Source: Methylibium sp035476815
GTDB lineage: Bacteria; Pseudomonadota; Gammaproteobacteria; Burkholderiales; Burkholderiaceae_C
Assembly: GCA_035476815.1 (NCBI GenBank)
Contig: DATILD010000032.1
Location: 39,226-103,225, forward strand
Direction of reading: 5' to 3'
Length of the DNA stretch: 64,000 bases
The notes beneath the pieces were generated by a model. That model was not told the DNA's origin and ran no database searches. It saw nothing but the letters and a program-made list of their open reading frames with translations. How positions within the stretch are numbered: the first letter of the stretch is position 1; the number at the start of each line of letters is the position of its first letter. A program made the translations under genes and the position numbers. This document shows, piece by piece, positions 52,459 through 61,293 of this stretch.

Positions 52459-54090
52459 ATGAACTCTGACCCTATCCGCTCACGCTCAGACCTCCCGACG
52501 ATGTTGCTCCACTGGGGGTTGGTGGTCGCCCTGCTGGTGAGCGTGTCGACCGGCTGGCGCATCGCCGCGATGACCGACAGCAGCGCACTGATGCGTTGGT
52601 TCGACGTGTTGATGCTGCAAGGCAACGTGCTGCGCTGGCACTTCTTCAGCGCGACGATGCTGGTGGCACTGGTGCTGGGCTACGTCGCGTTCCTGTGGCG
52701 CATGGGGCTGCAGGGGCGGCTGCAGATCCATTGGGCGAGCCTGCGCAGCTCCGATCACCAGACCCGCTGGCAGGCGATCAACAAGCTCGTCTACTGGGTC
52801 GCGCTGGCGCTGCTGGCCGGCGCGGCGGCCACCGGCGTGCAGCTCTACTTCCTGCCCGGCCTGCTGCCGAGCGAGCCGCTGGTGGTGGTGCACAAGTGGC
52901 TGTCCTGGGGCTTCGTCGGCTACGTGGTGCTGCATGTCGTCGCGCAGCTGATGCTGGGCGGCGTGCGGCAGCTGCTGAAGATCGTCACGCCGCGGCTGGC
53001 CTACGGGATGGGGGCGGGCATCGCGTTGACGGCGGGCCTGGTTGGCGCGGCGGTCGCCTATCTGGCCGACACGCAGAGCCTCAGCACCCTCACACTGACC
53101 CGCGCCGAGACGCCGCCGACGCTCGACGGCGAGGCCGGCGACGCGGTCTGGCAGGACGTGAAGGAGATCGCGGTGCGCACCCACCGCGGCTTCGGCCTCG
53201 ACGGCGGTGCGGTCGACGTGAACGTGCGAGCCGTCCACGACGGCGAGTACGCCTACTTCCTGTTCCGCTGGCCCGATGCCACGCGCAGCCAGAAGCACAT
53301 CCCGCTGATGAAGACCGAGCAGGGCTGGAAGCTGATCCACACCAACTACTACAACAACGACGAGAACGAGTTCTACGAGGACAAGTTCGCGGTCATGCTG
53401 GCGCGCTCGCCGGTGGCCGCGGGCAACACCGTGCGCCTCGGCCCCAAGCCGCTGACCGACAAGCCCGGCCCGACCAACGGCCTGGGCCTGCATGTCGCGA
53501 CCGACGGCAGCCTGGCCGACGTGTGGCACTGGAAGAGCGTGCGCAGCGGCTCGATCGACCAGTTCGACGACAACTACTTCGGCGCGCCGATGGAGGCCAA
53601 GCCGGGCCGCTACACCGGCGGCTACACCCAGGACCCGAAGACCGGCGGCGGCTTCGAGCAGAACTTCGAGAAGGTCAAGGACAGCCCCTACGTCAAGCTC
53701 AAGTGGCTGCCCAAGGACCTGGCGGCCCAGCAGGCGCGCATGGGGTCGTTCAATCCGGATCCGAACGTCAGCGAGACCGGCCAGTTCGCGATGAAGGCCA
53801 GCGACGTGCTGCCCTACAGCGCCGCGCTGGACGCCAAGATCCCGGTCGGCACCGTGCTGCCTTCGGTGGTCTACAGCCGTCCCTTCACCGGTGACCGCGG
53901 CGACGTGGAAGTCCATGCGTCGTGGAAGGACGGCTGGTGGACGCTGGAGGTGCGCCGCAAGCTCGACACGGGGTCGCAGTACGACCAGCCGATCGAGGAC
54001 GGCATCTACATGTGGGTGGCCGTGTTCGACCACAACCAGGTGCGCCACACGCGCCATGTGCAGCCGCTGAAGCTGGCCTTGCAGCGCTGA
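52459..54090 (+). CDS. cytochrome b (b561/Ni-hydrogenase type) fused to an ethylbenzene-dehydrogenase-like heme domain
   Basis: 543 residues in two parts. Residues about 10-195 form a membrane cytochrome b with five helices and paired histidines (TMLLHWG, RWHFFSATM, VVVHKWLSWG, VVLHVVAQ). Residues about 200-543 are a periplasmic EB_dh/DOMON-like domain (TLDGEAGDAVWQDVKE, AYFLFRWPDATRSQKH), similar to the heme-b gamma subunit of DMSO-reductase-family dehydrogenases. Starts at ATG 52459. Together with the next two genes it suggests an electron route between quinone and a periplasmic partner. The natural partner is not known. Confidence 0.85.
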   Translation: MNSDPIRSRSDLPTMLLHWGLVVALLVSVSTGWRIAAMTDSSALMRWFDVLMLQGNVLRWHFFSATMLVALVLGYVAFLWRMGLQGRLQIHWASLRSSDHQTRWQAINKLVYWVALALLAGAAATGVQLYFLPGLLPSEPLVVVHKWLSWGFVGYVVLHVVAQLMLGGVRQLLKIVTPRLAYGMGAGIALTAGLVGAAVAYLADTQSLSTLTLTRAETPPTLDGEAGDAVWQDVKEIAVRTHRGFGLDGGAVDVNVRAVHDGEYAYFLFRWPDATRSQKHIPLMKTEQGWKLIHTNYYNNDENEFYEDKFAVMLARSPVAAGNTVRLGPKPLTDKPGPTNGLGLHVATDGSLADVWHWKSVRSGSIDQFDDNYFGAPMEAKPGRYTGGYTQDPKTGGGFEQNFEKVKDSPYVKLKWLPKDLAAQQARMGSFNPDPNVSETGQFAMKASDVLPYSAALDAKIPVGTVLPSVVYSRPFTGDRGDVEVHASWKDGWWTLEVRRKLDTGSQYDQPIEDGIYMWVAVFDHNQVRHTRHVQPLKLALQR

Positions 54091-54118
54091 CACCCGAGGC
54101 CGACCCCGAGACTTCATC

Positions 54119-55198
54119 ATGTCCCTGATCCATATTGCGCAGTGGCCGGACGCCGTCCCGGCCGGGCGGCTGCGCATCCTCGAAGCCGCGCTCGACGCCG
54201 GCGTACCGTTCCCGCACGGCTGCGGCTCCGGCGAGTGCGGCGGCTGCAAGTGCGAGTTGCTCGGCGGCGACGTCACCTGCGACCGCTACAGCCCCGATGC
54301 GCTGAGCGAAGACGAGCGCGCCCGCGGCCTGATCCTCGCCTGCCGATCACGGCCGGTGAACGACGTGCAGATCCGCTGGCTGTCGGACGCGACGCCGCTG
54401 CCGATGGTCAAGCTCGACGCGGTCGTCGCCGGCATCAAGCCGGCCGGGCAGGACGTGGTGGTGCTGACGCTGCAACTGCCCGAGCGCGTGCCCTTCCACT
54501 TCCACCCCGGTCAGTTCGCCAAACTGCGCTTCGGCAAGCTGCCGTCGCGCAGCTACTCGATGGCCAACCAGCCCGGCGAGGGCAAGCTGGTGTTCCACAT
54601 CCGGGTGCTGCAGGGCGGCGTGGTCAGCCAGCACATCGCCGGCGGGCTGATGCCCGGCGACCGTGTCGAGGTGCGCGGCCCGTTTGGCGACGCCTACTGG
54701 CAGCGTGGCGTGCGGCCGGCCTCGCTGCTGCTGCTGGCCGGCGGCACCGGCCTGGCGCCGTTGCTGTCGGTGCTGGATGCGGCGCTGGGCGAGGGCACGC
54801 CGGCCGAGCAGATCCACCTCTACCACGGCGTGCGCATGCCCGACGACCTGTACGCCGGCGACCTGCTGAGCTGGCGCTCGCGGCAGGACGGCTTCCGCTT
54901 CGTGCCGGTCTACAGCGAGGCCGCCGGCCCGCAGGACCGCACCGGCTACGTGCACGAGGCGGTCGGCGAGGACTTCGCGGTGCTGACCGGCGCAATGGTC
55001 CATGTCGCCGGGCCGCAGCCGATGGTCGACGCGGTGCGCCAGCTCGTCACCAAGCGCGGCGTCAGCCCGTCGTGGATCAAGGCCGATGCCTTCACCGCCG
55101 CGCAGCCCGAGAAGAAGAGCCTGTGGGAGCGCGTCACCGGCTGGGGTACGACCGGTTTCGGCAACACGACGGGTTTCGGCGGACTCGATTCGCCCTGA
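54119..55198 (+). CDS. 2Fe-2S ferredoxin/flavin reductase (CDP-6-deoxyglucoseen reductase-like)
   Basis: 359 residues: N-terminal plant-type ferredoxin (HGCGSGECGGCKCELLGG, last Cys in LACRSRP), then an FAD domain (LPSRSYSMANQPGE) and an NAD(P) domain (LLLLAGGTGLAPLLSVLDAAL, and VHVAGPQPMVDAV). It moves electrons between NAD(P)H and an acceptor. It follows the cytochrome gene by 28 bases and precedes the molybdoenzyme by 40, so it is probably co-transcribed. Confidence 0.9.
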   Translation: MSLIHIAQWPDAVPAGRLRILEAALDAGVPFPHGCGSGECGGCKCELLGGDVTCDRYSPDALSEDERARGLILACRSRPVNDVQIRWLSDATPLPMVKLDAVVAGIKPAGQDVVVLTLQLPERVPFHFHPGQFAKLRFGKLPSRSYSMANQPGEGKLVFHIRVLQGGVVSQHIAGGLMPGDRVEVRGPFGDAYWQRGVRPASLLLLAGGTGLAPLLSVLDAALGEGTPAEQIHLYHGVRMPDDLYAGDLLSWRSRQDGFRFVPVYSEAAGPQDRTGYVHEAVGEDFAVLTGAMVHVAGPQPMVDAVRQLVTKRGVSPSWIKADAFTAAQPEKKSLWERVTGWGTTGFGNTTGFGGLDSP

Positions 55199-55238
55199 CG
55201 GCGGCCCCGGGCGCGGCCCGTGCCATGATTTCGGCTCC

Positions 55239-57284
55239 ATGGCCGAGCCCATCGCCACCACCGCGCGCACCGTGCGCGGCGCCTGCCCTCACGACTGCCC
55301 GGACACCTGCGCGCTGCGCGTGACGGTCGACGGCGGCTGCGTCGTCAAGGTCCAGGGCGATCCGGACCACCCGACCACGCAGGGCGCGCTGTGCACCAAG
55401 GTCTCGCGCTACCCCGAACGGACCTACCACCCCGAGCGGGTGCTGCATCCGCTGAAGCGCGTCGGCCCCAAGGGGCGGGGCGCCTTCGTGCCGGTGAGCT
55501 GGGACGAGGCGCTGGCCGACATCGCCGCGCGCCTGGGCGCGATCGCCGCCCGCGACCCCGAGGCCATCGTCCCCTACAGCTACGCCGGCACGATGGGCCT
55601 GCTGCAGGGCGAAAGCATGGACCGGCGCTTCTTCCACCGCCTCGGCGCCGCGCGGCTCGACCGCACCATCTGTGCGAGCGCCGGCGCCGAGGCGCTGACG
55701 ATGAGCTACGGCGCCAAGGTCGGCATGCATGTCGAGCATTACGCCGAGGCCAAGCTGATCCTGATCTGGGGCAGCAACAGCATCGCGTCCAACCTGCACT
55801 TCTGGACCTATGCCCAGGCCGCCAAGCGCGCCGGCGCGAAGCTGGTCTGCATCGACCCGCGGCGCACCGAGACGGCCGACAAGTGCCACCAGCACCTCGC
55901 GCTGCGCCCCGGCAGCGACGGCGCGCTGGCGCTCGGCCTGATGCACGAGCTGATCACCCACGACCGGCTCGACCACGACTACCTCGAACGCCACACCGAA
56001 GGCTGGCCGGCGCTGCGCGAACGGGCGCTGCACTGGCCGCCGGAGCGCACCGCCGCGGTATGCGGGCTGACGCCTGACGAGGTGCGTGGCCTGGCGCGCG
56101 ACTACGGCACGACGAAGCCGGCCGCGATCCGCCTCAACTACGGGATGCAGCGGGTGCGCGGCGGCGGCAACGCGGTGCGGCTGATCGCCACGCTGCCCTG
56201 CCTGGTCGGCGCCTGGCGGCACCGCGCCGGCGGGCTGCTGCTGTCGGCCAGCGGCTGGTTCCCGGTGGACCGCGCGGCCCTGCAGCGCGCCGACCTGCTG
56301 GGTGAGCGCCAGCCGCGCACCATCAACATGAGCACGATCGGCGACGACCTGCTGCGCGAGTCCTCGGCCGGTTTCGGCCCGAGGATCGAGGCGCTGGTGG
56401 TCTACAACAGCAACCCGGTCGCGGTCGCGCCCGAGTCGCCGAAGGTGGTGCGGGGCTTCGCGCGCGAGGACCTGTTCACCGTCGTGCTCGAGCATTTCCT
56501 GACCGACACCGCCGACCAGGCCGACTATGTGCTGCCGGCCACGACGCAGCCCGAGCACCTGGACGTGCACACCAGCTATGGCCACACCTCGGTGCTGATC
56601 AACGAAGCGGCGATCGCGCCGCTCGGCGAGGCGCTCCCCAACACCGAAATCTTCCGCCGGCTCGCGCGCCGCATGGGCTTCGACGAACCCTGCTTCGCCG
56701 ACACCGACGAGCAGCTCGCCCGCCAGGCCTGCGGCACGCGGATCGACTTCGACGCGCTGCGCGCGCGCGGCTGGTTGCAGCTGCCGATCGCCGACGCGCC
56801 CTTCGCCGACGGCGGCTTCCCGACACCCAGCGGCCGCTGCCGCATCGAGGCGCCGGGCATCGCCTGCCCGGACTACCTGCCCAACCACGAGAGCGCCGCC
56901 AGCAGTCCCGCGCTGGCGGCGCGCTACCCGCTGGCGATGATCTCGCCGCCGGCGCGCAACTTCCTCAATTCCAGTTTCGTCAACGTCAAGAGCCTGCGCG
57001 ACATCGAGGGCGAGCCGCTGGTCGAGATCCACCCGGACGACGCCACGGCGCGCGGCATCGTCGACGGCAGCCTGGTGCGCGTCTTCAACGACCGCGGCCA
57101 GTATTGGTGCAAGGCGGCGCTCAGCACGCGTGCGCGCCCCGGGGTGGTGAACGGGTTGGGCATCTGGTGGCGCAAGCTCGGCGTGCGCGGCAGCAATGTC
57201 AACGAGCTGACGCACCAGCAGCTCACCGACCTGGGTCGCGCGCCGAGCTTCTACGACTGCCTGGTCGAGGTCGCGCCGGGCTGA
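55239..57284 (+). CDS. molybdopterin oxidoreductase
   Basis: 681-residue bis-MGD enzyme of the DMSO reductase superfamily. A 4Fe-4S motif opens it (CPHDCPDTC, then ALCTKVSRY), followed by PVSWDEALADIA, the cofactor-binding segments LIWGSNSIASNLHFW and DPRRTETADKCHQHLALRPG, and a C-terminal cap with RARPGVVNGLGIWWRK. No twin-arginine signal, so it is cytoplasmic. Substrate unknown; family assignment is firm. Confidence 0.92.
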   Translation: MAEPIATTARTVRGACPHDCPDTCALRVTVDGGCVVKVQGDPDHPTTQGALCTKVSRYPERTYHPERVLHPLKRVGPKGRGAFVPVSWDEALADIAARLGAIAARDPEAIVPYSYAGTMGLLQGESMDRRFFHRLGAARLDRTICASAGAEALTMSYGAKVGMHVEHYAEAKLILIWGSNSIASNLHFWTYAQAAKRAGAKLVCIDPRRTETADKCHQHLALRPGSDGALALGLMHELITHDRLDHDYLERHTEGWPALRERALHWPPERTAAVCGLTPDEVRGLARDYGTTKPAAIRLNYGMQRVRGGGNAVRLIATLPCLVGAWRHRAGGLLLSASGWFPVDRAALQRADLLGERQPRTINMSTIGDDLLRESSAGFGPRIEALVVYNSNPVAVAPESPKVVRGFAREDLFTVVLEHFLTDTADQADYVLPATTQPEHLDVHTSYGHTSVLINEAAIAPLGEALPNTEIFRRLARRMGFDEPCFADTDEQLARQACGTRIDFDALRARGWLQLPIADAPFADGGFPTPSGRCRIEAPGIACPDYLPNHESAASSPALAARYPLAMISPPARNFLNSSFVNVKSLRDIEGEPLVEIHPDDATARGIVDGSLVRVFNDRGQYWCKAALSTRARPGVVNGLGIWWRKLGVRGSNVNELTHQQLTDLGRAPSFYDCLVEVAPG

Positions 57285-57324
57285 GCGCGCAGTCCGTCAC
57301 GCGCGCACCGGCCGTCGGCTGGCG

Positions 57325-57350
57325 CATGCCACGCGTGGCATGTGTCTTGC
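57325..57350 (+). promoter_or_regulatory. sigma-54 promoter and 18-base palindrome upstream of amt
   Basis: TGGCATGTGTCTTGCCCC has the -24 GG (57337-57338) and -12 GC (57349-57350) exactly 12 bases apart, in the form TGGCAn6TTGC. It overlaps a perfect palindrome CATGCCACGCGTGGCATG (57325-57342). The predicted start is near 57362. This suits NtrC control of ammonium uptake. Confidence 0.65.
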
Positions 57351-57385
57351 CCCTCGGTGTCGATTCGACCACGTCGGGAGACCGC

Positions 57386-58708
57386 TTGACCTCTGCCCTC
57401 ACCAAGGCCGTGCGCGCTGCCGCGTGCACCGCCCTCGCTGCATGGGCCTGCGCGGCGCAGGCCGCCGAGCCCACCGCGCTCGACACCCTGAAGGCCGGCA
57501 CCGACATGGTCTGGCTGATCGCCGCCGGCGCGCTGGTGTTCTTCATGCAGGCCGGCTTCGCGCTGCTGGAGTCCGGCATGAGCCGGGCCAAGAACGCGAT
57601 CAACGTCATCATGAAGAACTACTGCGACATGTGCTTCGGCGCGGTCGCGTTCTGGGCGGTCGGCTTCGGCCTGATGTTCGGTGCCAACGCCAGCGGCTGG
57701 ATCGGTGCCAGCCACTTCCTGCCCCACGGCCTGCCCGAGGCCGACTACGGCATGCTGTTCTTCCAGATGATGTTCGCCGCCACCTCGGCCACCATCGTCA
57801 GCGGCGCGATCGCCGAACGCACAAAGTTCGTCGGCTACATCGCCGGCTCGATCCTCATCACCGCGCTGATCTACCCGGTGTTCGGTGCCTGGGTCTGGGG
57901 CTCGCTGTACGGCGGCGAGGGCTGGCTCAAGGCGATGGGCTTCATCGACTTCGCCGGCTCGACCGTCGTGCACTCGGTCGGCGGCTGGGCGGCGCTGGCG
58001 GCGATCCTGGTGGTCGGTCCGCGGCTCGGCCGCTTCGGCGCCGACGGCAGCGCGCGGCCGGTGCTGGGCCACAACCTCACCTCGGTGGCGCTGGGCGGCT
58101 TCATCCTGTGGCTGGGCTGGTTCGGGTTCAATGGCGGCAGCACCGCGGTCGCGACGGTGGGCATCGGCAAGATCGTGCTCAACACCCACCTGGCCGGCGC
58201 GGCCGGCGCGATCGGCGCGCTGACCGTGCTGCAGGTGGCGCGCCAGCCGGTGCTGATGACGGCGGCCATCAACGGCGGCATCGCGGGGCTTGTCGGCGTG
58301 ACCGCCGGCTGCCATGTGATGGAGCCGGCCTTCGCGCTGCTGACCGGCTTTGTCGCCGGCGGGCTGAGCGTGATCGCCGGCTGGTGGCTGGAGTCGCGCC
58401 GCATCGACGACGTGGTCGGCGCGGTTTCGGTGCATGCGGTCGGCGGCGTCTGGGGCACGCTGGCGGCCGGCCTCTTCAAGGCCGACGCGATGTTCGAGCT
58501 GCATCAGTTCGGCGTGCAGCTGCTGGGCTGCGCGGTGGCCTTCGTCTGGTCCTTCTTCGGCTCGCTGGCGATGTACTGGCTGCTGGCTCGCACGATCGGC
58601 ATGCGCGCCACCACGCTGGACGAGCAGCGCGGCCTGGACTTCACCGAGCACTACGAGGTCGGCTACCCCGAGTTCCAGCAGGAAGCGGTGCACCGCGGCA
58701 AGCTGTGA
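57386..58708 (+). CDS. amt: ammonium transporter
   Basis: 440-residue Amt/Mep/Rh channel: signal peptide ending ACAAQA, then eleven hydrophobic helices. The twin pore histidines are in GSTVVHSVGGWAAL and VGAVSVHAVGGVWGTLA; the helix-1 motif AGFALLESGMSRAKNAINVIMKN is present. I start at TTG 57386, with GGGAG five bases upstream; the ATG at 57326 lies inside the sigma-54 promoter and cannot be the start of the sigma-54 transcript. No glnK lies alongside. Confidence 0.93.
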   Translation: MTSALTKAVRAAACTALAAWACAAQAAEPTALDTLKAGTDMVWLIAAGALVFFMQAGFALLESGMSRAKNAINVIMKNYCDMCFGAVAFWAVGFGLMFGANASGWIGASHFLPHGLPEADYGMLFFQMMFAATSATIVSGAIAERTKFVGYIAGSILITALIYPVFGAWVWGSLYGGEGWLKAMGFIDFAGSTVVHSVGGWAALAAILVVGPRLGRFGADGSARPVLGHNLTSVALGGFILWLGWFGFNGGSTAVATVGIGKIVLNTHLAGAAGAIGALTVLQVARQPVLMTAAINGGIAGLVGVTAGCHVMEPAFALLTGFVAGGLSVIAGWWLESRRIDDVVGAVSVHAVGGVWGTLAAGLFKADAMFELHQFGVQLLGCAVAFVWSFFGSLAMYWLLARTIGMRATTLDEQRGLDFTEHYEVGYPEFQQEAVHRGKL

Positions 58709-59469
58709 ACGCACGCTCTCCGATGGCCCATCCCGACCACGACCCCGTCGCGGCGCGCCGCGCGCTGGCCCATGCGCTGGGCGCCTACCTCGACCGCGTG
58801 CGGGTGCGCGATGCGGTGGCGCTGTGGAGCGCGCACTTCGAGGGCCAGGGCAGCCTGTTCGTCGCGCTCAACCGCTACTGCCGGCAGGTCGCCGAGAGCT
58901 ACGGACTCGTCGGCCTCGAGGCCGAGCTGCACCTGCGGGTCTTCCGCGCCCTGCAGGGTGACCCGCGCGCGCTCCCCGACGACCCGCTGTCGCAGCCGCC
59001 CGGCGACGACGAGCGCACCGCGCCGGCCGCGCTCGACGCGCTGGCGTCGGCCGGGCCGCCGTCGCGGCCGGGCCCGCCGCGCTCGGAGCCGCCGTCCGGC
59101 AGCGGTGCCGGGAGCCACCGCAGCGCGGCGCTGCTGCAGGTCTTCTACGCCGCGATCGAAAGCCAGCTGGCGCGCGACCTGCCACCCGGCATCACGCCGG
59201 CGCGGGTACGCCGCACGCTGATCAAGCATGCCGCCGGCCTGCCGCGGCCACAGCAGCACGCGGCCTCGCTGTGGTGGAGCAACCAGGTCTCGGTGCTTGG
59301 CGGCGACTGGCCGGCCGGCGGCCACGGCACGGCGCTGGTCAACGTGATCTACGTGTCGCTGGCCGAGCTGGTCGGGCCGGTGCGGGCCGACCAGTGCTTC
59401 ACCCAGGCGGTGGCGCGGCTGGAGCGCGGCGGCGACCCGGCGCACGCGGAGATCCGGCGCTACCTGTAG
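58705..59469 (+). CDS. unrecognised protein coupled to amt
   Basis: 254 residues from GTG 58705 (GTGA overlap with amt), or 248 from ATG 58723. N-terminal helical part (residues about 10-90), a Pro/Ser-rich linker (about 110-140), then a conserved-looking C-terminal part with LWWSNQVSVLGGDWPAGGHG. No signal peptide or membrane helix. Function unknown; coupling to amt suggests a nitrogen-related or regulatory role. Confidence 0.75.
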   Translation: MNARSPMAHPDHDPVAARRALAHALGAYLDRVRVRDAVALWSAHFEGQGSLFVALNRYCRQVAESYGLVGLEAELHLRVFRALQGDPRALPDDPLSQPPGDDERTAPAALDALASAGPPSRPGPPRSEPPSGSGAGSHRSAALLQVFYAAIESQLARDLPPGITPARVRRTLIKHAAGLPRPQQHAASLWWSNQVSVLGGDWPAGGHGTALVNVIYVSLAELVGPVRADQCFTQAVARLERGGDPAHAEIRRYL

Positions 59470-59499
59470 CCGCGGGGCGGCGGCCCTAGACTGCGCGCC

Positions 59500-60597
59500 A
59501 TGTCGAAGTCCCTGAGGCGCTGGGCCGCGGCGCTGCTGGTCGCCGCGCTGCTGGGTGGTTCGCTGGCGCTGCTGGGCGGCTGCGGCTCGGCCGGCTACCT
59601 GTCGCAGTCGGTGCAGGGCCACCTGGGCGTGATGCGCGCCGCGCGGCCGGTCGAGACTTGGCTGGCCGACGCCGCGACCCCGGCCGACCTGCGCGAGCGG
59701 CTGCAGCTCAGCCAGCGCATGCGCGACTTCGCGGTCGCCGAGCTCGCGCTGCCCGACAACGCCAGCTACCGCCGCTACGCCGACCTCGGCCGCCCGGCGG
59801 TGGTGTGGAACGTGGTCGCGGCGCCCGAGCTGTCGCTCCAGCTGCGCACCTGGTGCTTTCCGGTGGTCGGCTGCGTCGGCTACCGCGGCTACTTCGCGCG
59901 CGAGGACGCCGAGGCGCTGGCCGCCGCGTTGCGCACCGGCGGCGAGGAGGTGTCGGTCTACGGCGTGCCGGCCTATTCGACGCTGGGCAAGCTGCCCGGC
60001 GACTTCTTCGCCGACCCGCTGCTCAGCACCTTCATCCGCTGGCCCGAGGGCGAGCTGGCGCGGCTGATCTTCCACGAGCTGGCCCACCAGGTCGCCTACG
60101 CGGCCGACGACACCGAGTTCAACGAGAGCTTCGCGACCGCGGTCGAGCGGCTCGGCGGCGCGCGCTGGCTGGCCACGCATGCCAGCGCTGCGGCACGTGA
60201 CGAGTACGAACGCTTCGATGCGCGCCGGCGCGACTTCAAGGCCCTGGTGCTGGCCACGCGTGCGCGGCTCGACGCCGTCTACCGCGGTCCCGGCAGCGAG
60301 GCCGAGCAGCGCGCCGCCAAGGCCGCCGAGCTGGCCGCGATGCGTGCCGAGCATGCGCGCCTGAAGGCCGGGCCCTGGGCCGGCTACGCTGGCTACGACG
60401 CCTGGTTCGCCAACGCCAACAATGCCAGCCTCGGCGTGCAGGCCGCCTACAACGCGCGGGGGCCGGCCTTCGAGGCGCTGTTCGAGCGCGAGGGCCGCGA
60501 CTTTCCGCGCTTCTATGCGGCGGTGCAGCGGCTGGCCGCCTTGCCGAAGGCCGAGCGCCACGCCACACTCGCTGCCGCCGTCCCGCCACCCCACTGA
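59500..60597 (+). CDS. putative zinc aminopeptidase-like lipoprotein
   Basis: 365 residues, lipoprotein signal (LALLGGCGSAGY). A zinc motif HELAHQ is at residues 192-197 with a third ligand likely in FNESFATAVE (about 207-216). Matches the bacterial family annotated as putative aminopeptidase (Aminopep); substrate unknown. The C-terminal part is helical. It ends 9 bases before the PHA-system gene. Confidence 0.82.
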   Translation: MSKSLRRWAAALLVAALLGGSLALLGGCGSAGYLSQSVQGHLGVMRAARPVETWLADAATPADLRERLQLSQRMRDFAVAELALPDNASYRRYADLGRPAVVWNVVAAPELSLQLRTWCFPVVGCVGYRGYFAREDAEALAAALRTGGEEVSVYGVPAYSTLGKLPGDFFADPLLSTFIRWPEGELARLIFHELAHQVAYAADDTEFNESFATAVERLGGARWLATHASAAARDEYERFDARRRDFKALVLATRARLDAVYRGPGSEAEQRAAKAAELAAMRAEHARLKAGPWAGYAGYDAWFANANNASLGVQAAYNARGPAFEALFEREGRDFPRFYAAVQRLAALPKAERHATLAAAVPPPH

Positions 60598-60606
60598 GCT
60601 GCTGCC

Positions 60607-60942
60607 GTGCCTGCCATCCACATCCACCGCGACCACACCCTCGGCCTCGAACGCGCCCGCGAGGTCGCCTGGCGATGGGCCGAGGACGCCGAGGCCAAGT
60701 TCGACATGGAATGCACGGTGCTCGAGGGCGAGACCAGCGACACGGTGGAGTTCACCCGCAGCGGCTGCAGCGGCACGCTGATCGTCGCGGCCGATCACTT
60801 CACGCTCGACGCGAAGCTCGGCATCCTGCTTGGCGCCTTCAGCAAGACCATCGAGTCGCAGATCGAGGGCAACCTCGACGCGCTGCTGGCCAAGGAAACC
60901 CAGCGCGGCGCCGCGAAGAAGGCGGCGCCGAAGAAGCGCTGA
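60607..60942 (+). CDS. polyhydroxyalkanoic acid system family protein
   Basis: 111-residue protein with the short family core (IHIHRDHTLGLERAREVAWRW, then TLDAKLGILLGAFSKTIESQIEGNLD) and a Lys/Ala-rich tail like granule-associated proteins. GTG start. It probably binds or regulates PHA granules; this is family inference. Confidence 0.78.
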   Translation: MPAIHIHRDHTLGLERAREVAWRWAEDAEAKFDMECTVLEGETSDTVEFTRSGCSGTLIVAADHFTLDAKLGILLGAFSKTIESQIEGNLDALLAKETQRGAAKKAAPKKR

Positions 60943-60951
60943 CGCGCGCGG

Positions 60952-61206
60952 CTACTTGAGCGACTCGATCAGGTCGACGTAGTCCTGCATCGCCGCGTCG
61001 CCGGCCTTGCCCTTCAGCTCGGCCCAGGCGTCGAACTTGGCGCGGCCCACCATGTCGGTGAAGCCCGGGCGCTTGCCCTCGACGTCGCCGGCCGTGGCCT
61101 GCTTGTACAGCGCGTAGATCTTCAGCAGCGTCACGTTGTCCGGCTTCTCGGGCAGGGCTTTGGAATCGGCGACGGCCTTCTCGAAGGCGGCTTGCAGGTC
61201 GGCCAT
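60952..61206 (-). CDS. acyl-CoA-binding protein
   Basis: 84-residue four-helix ACBP: MADLQAAFEKAVADSKAL, KIYALYKQATAGDV and RAKFDAWAELKGK carry the acyl-CoA-binding Tyr and Lys residues. Length matches the family. ATG 61206 with GGAG upstream. Divergent from the wax ester synthase, 87 bases away, so the two may share regulation. Confidence 0.94.
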   Translation of the reverse strand: MADLQAAFEKAVADSKALPEKPDNVTLLKIYALYKQATAGDVEGKRPGFTDMVGRAKFDAWAELKGKAGDAAMQDYVDLIESLK

Positions 61207-61293
61207 GGACGGGCTCCGGGCTGAGGGTTGACGCGATTGATGTTACCGAGCATCGTGCGCCGCAACCACAACGACAACCCGAGGAGACCGCCG

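Noticed and set aside
57326..57385. ATG at 57326 as the amt start
   Set aside because: It lies inside the sigma-54 promoter and lacks a ribosome-binding site; TTG 57386 has GGGAG and gives a normal signal peptide.
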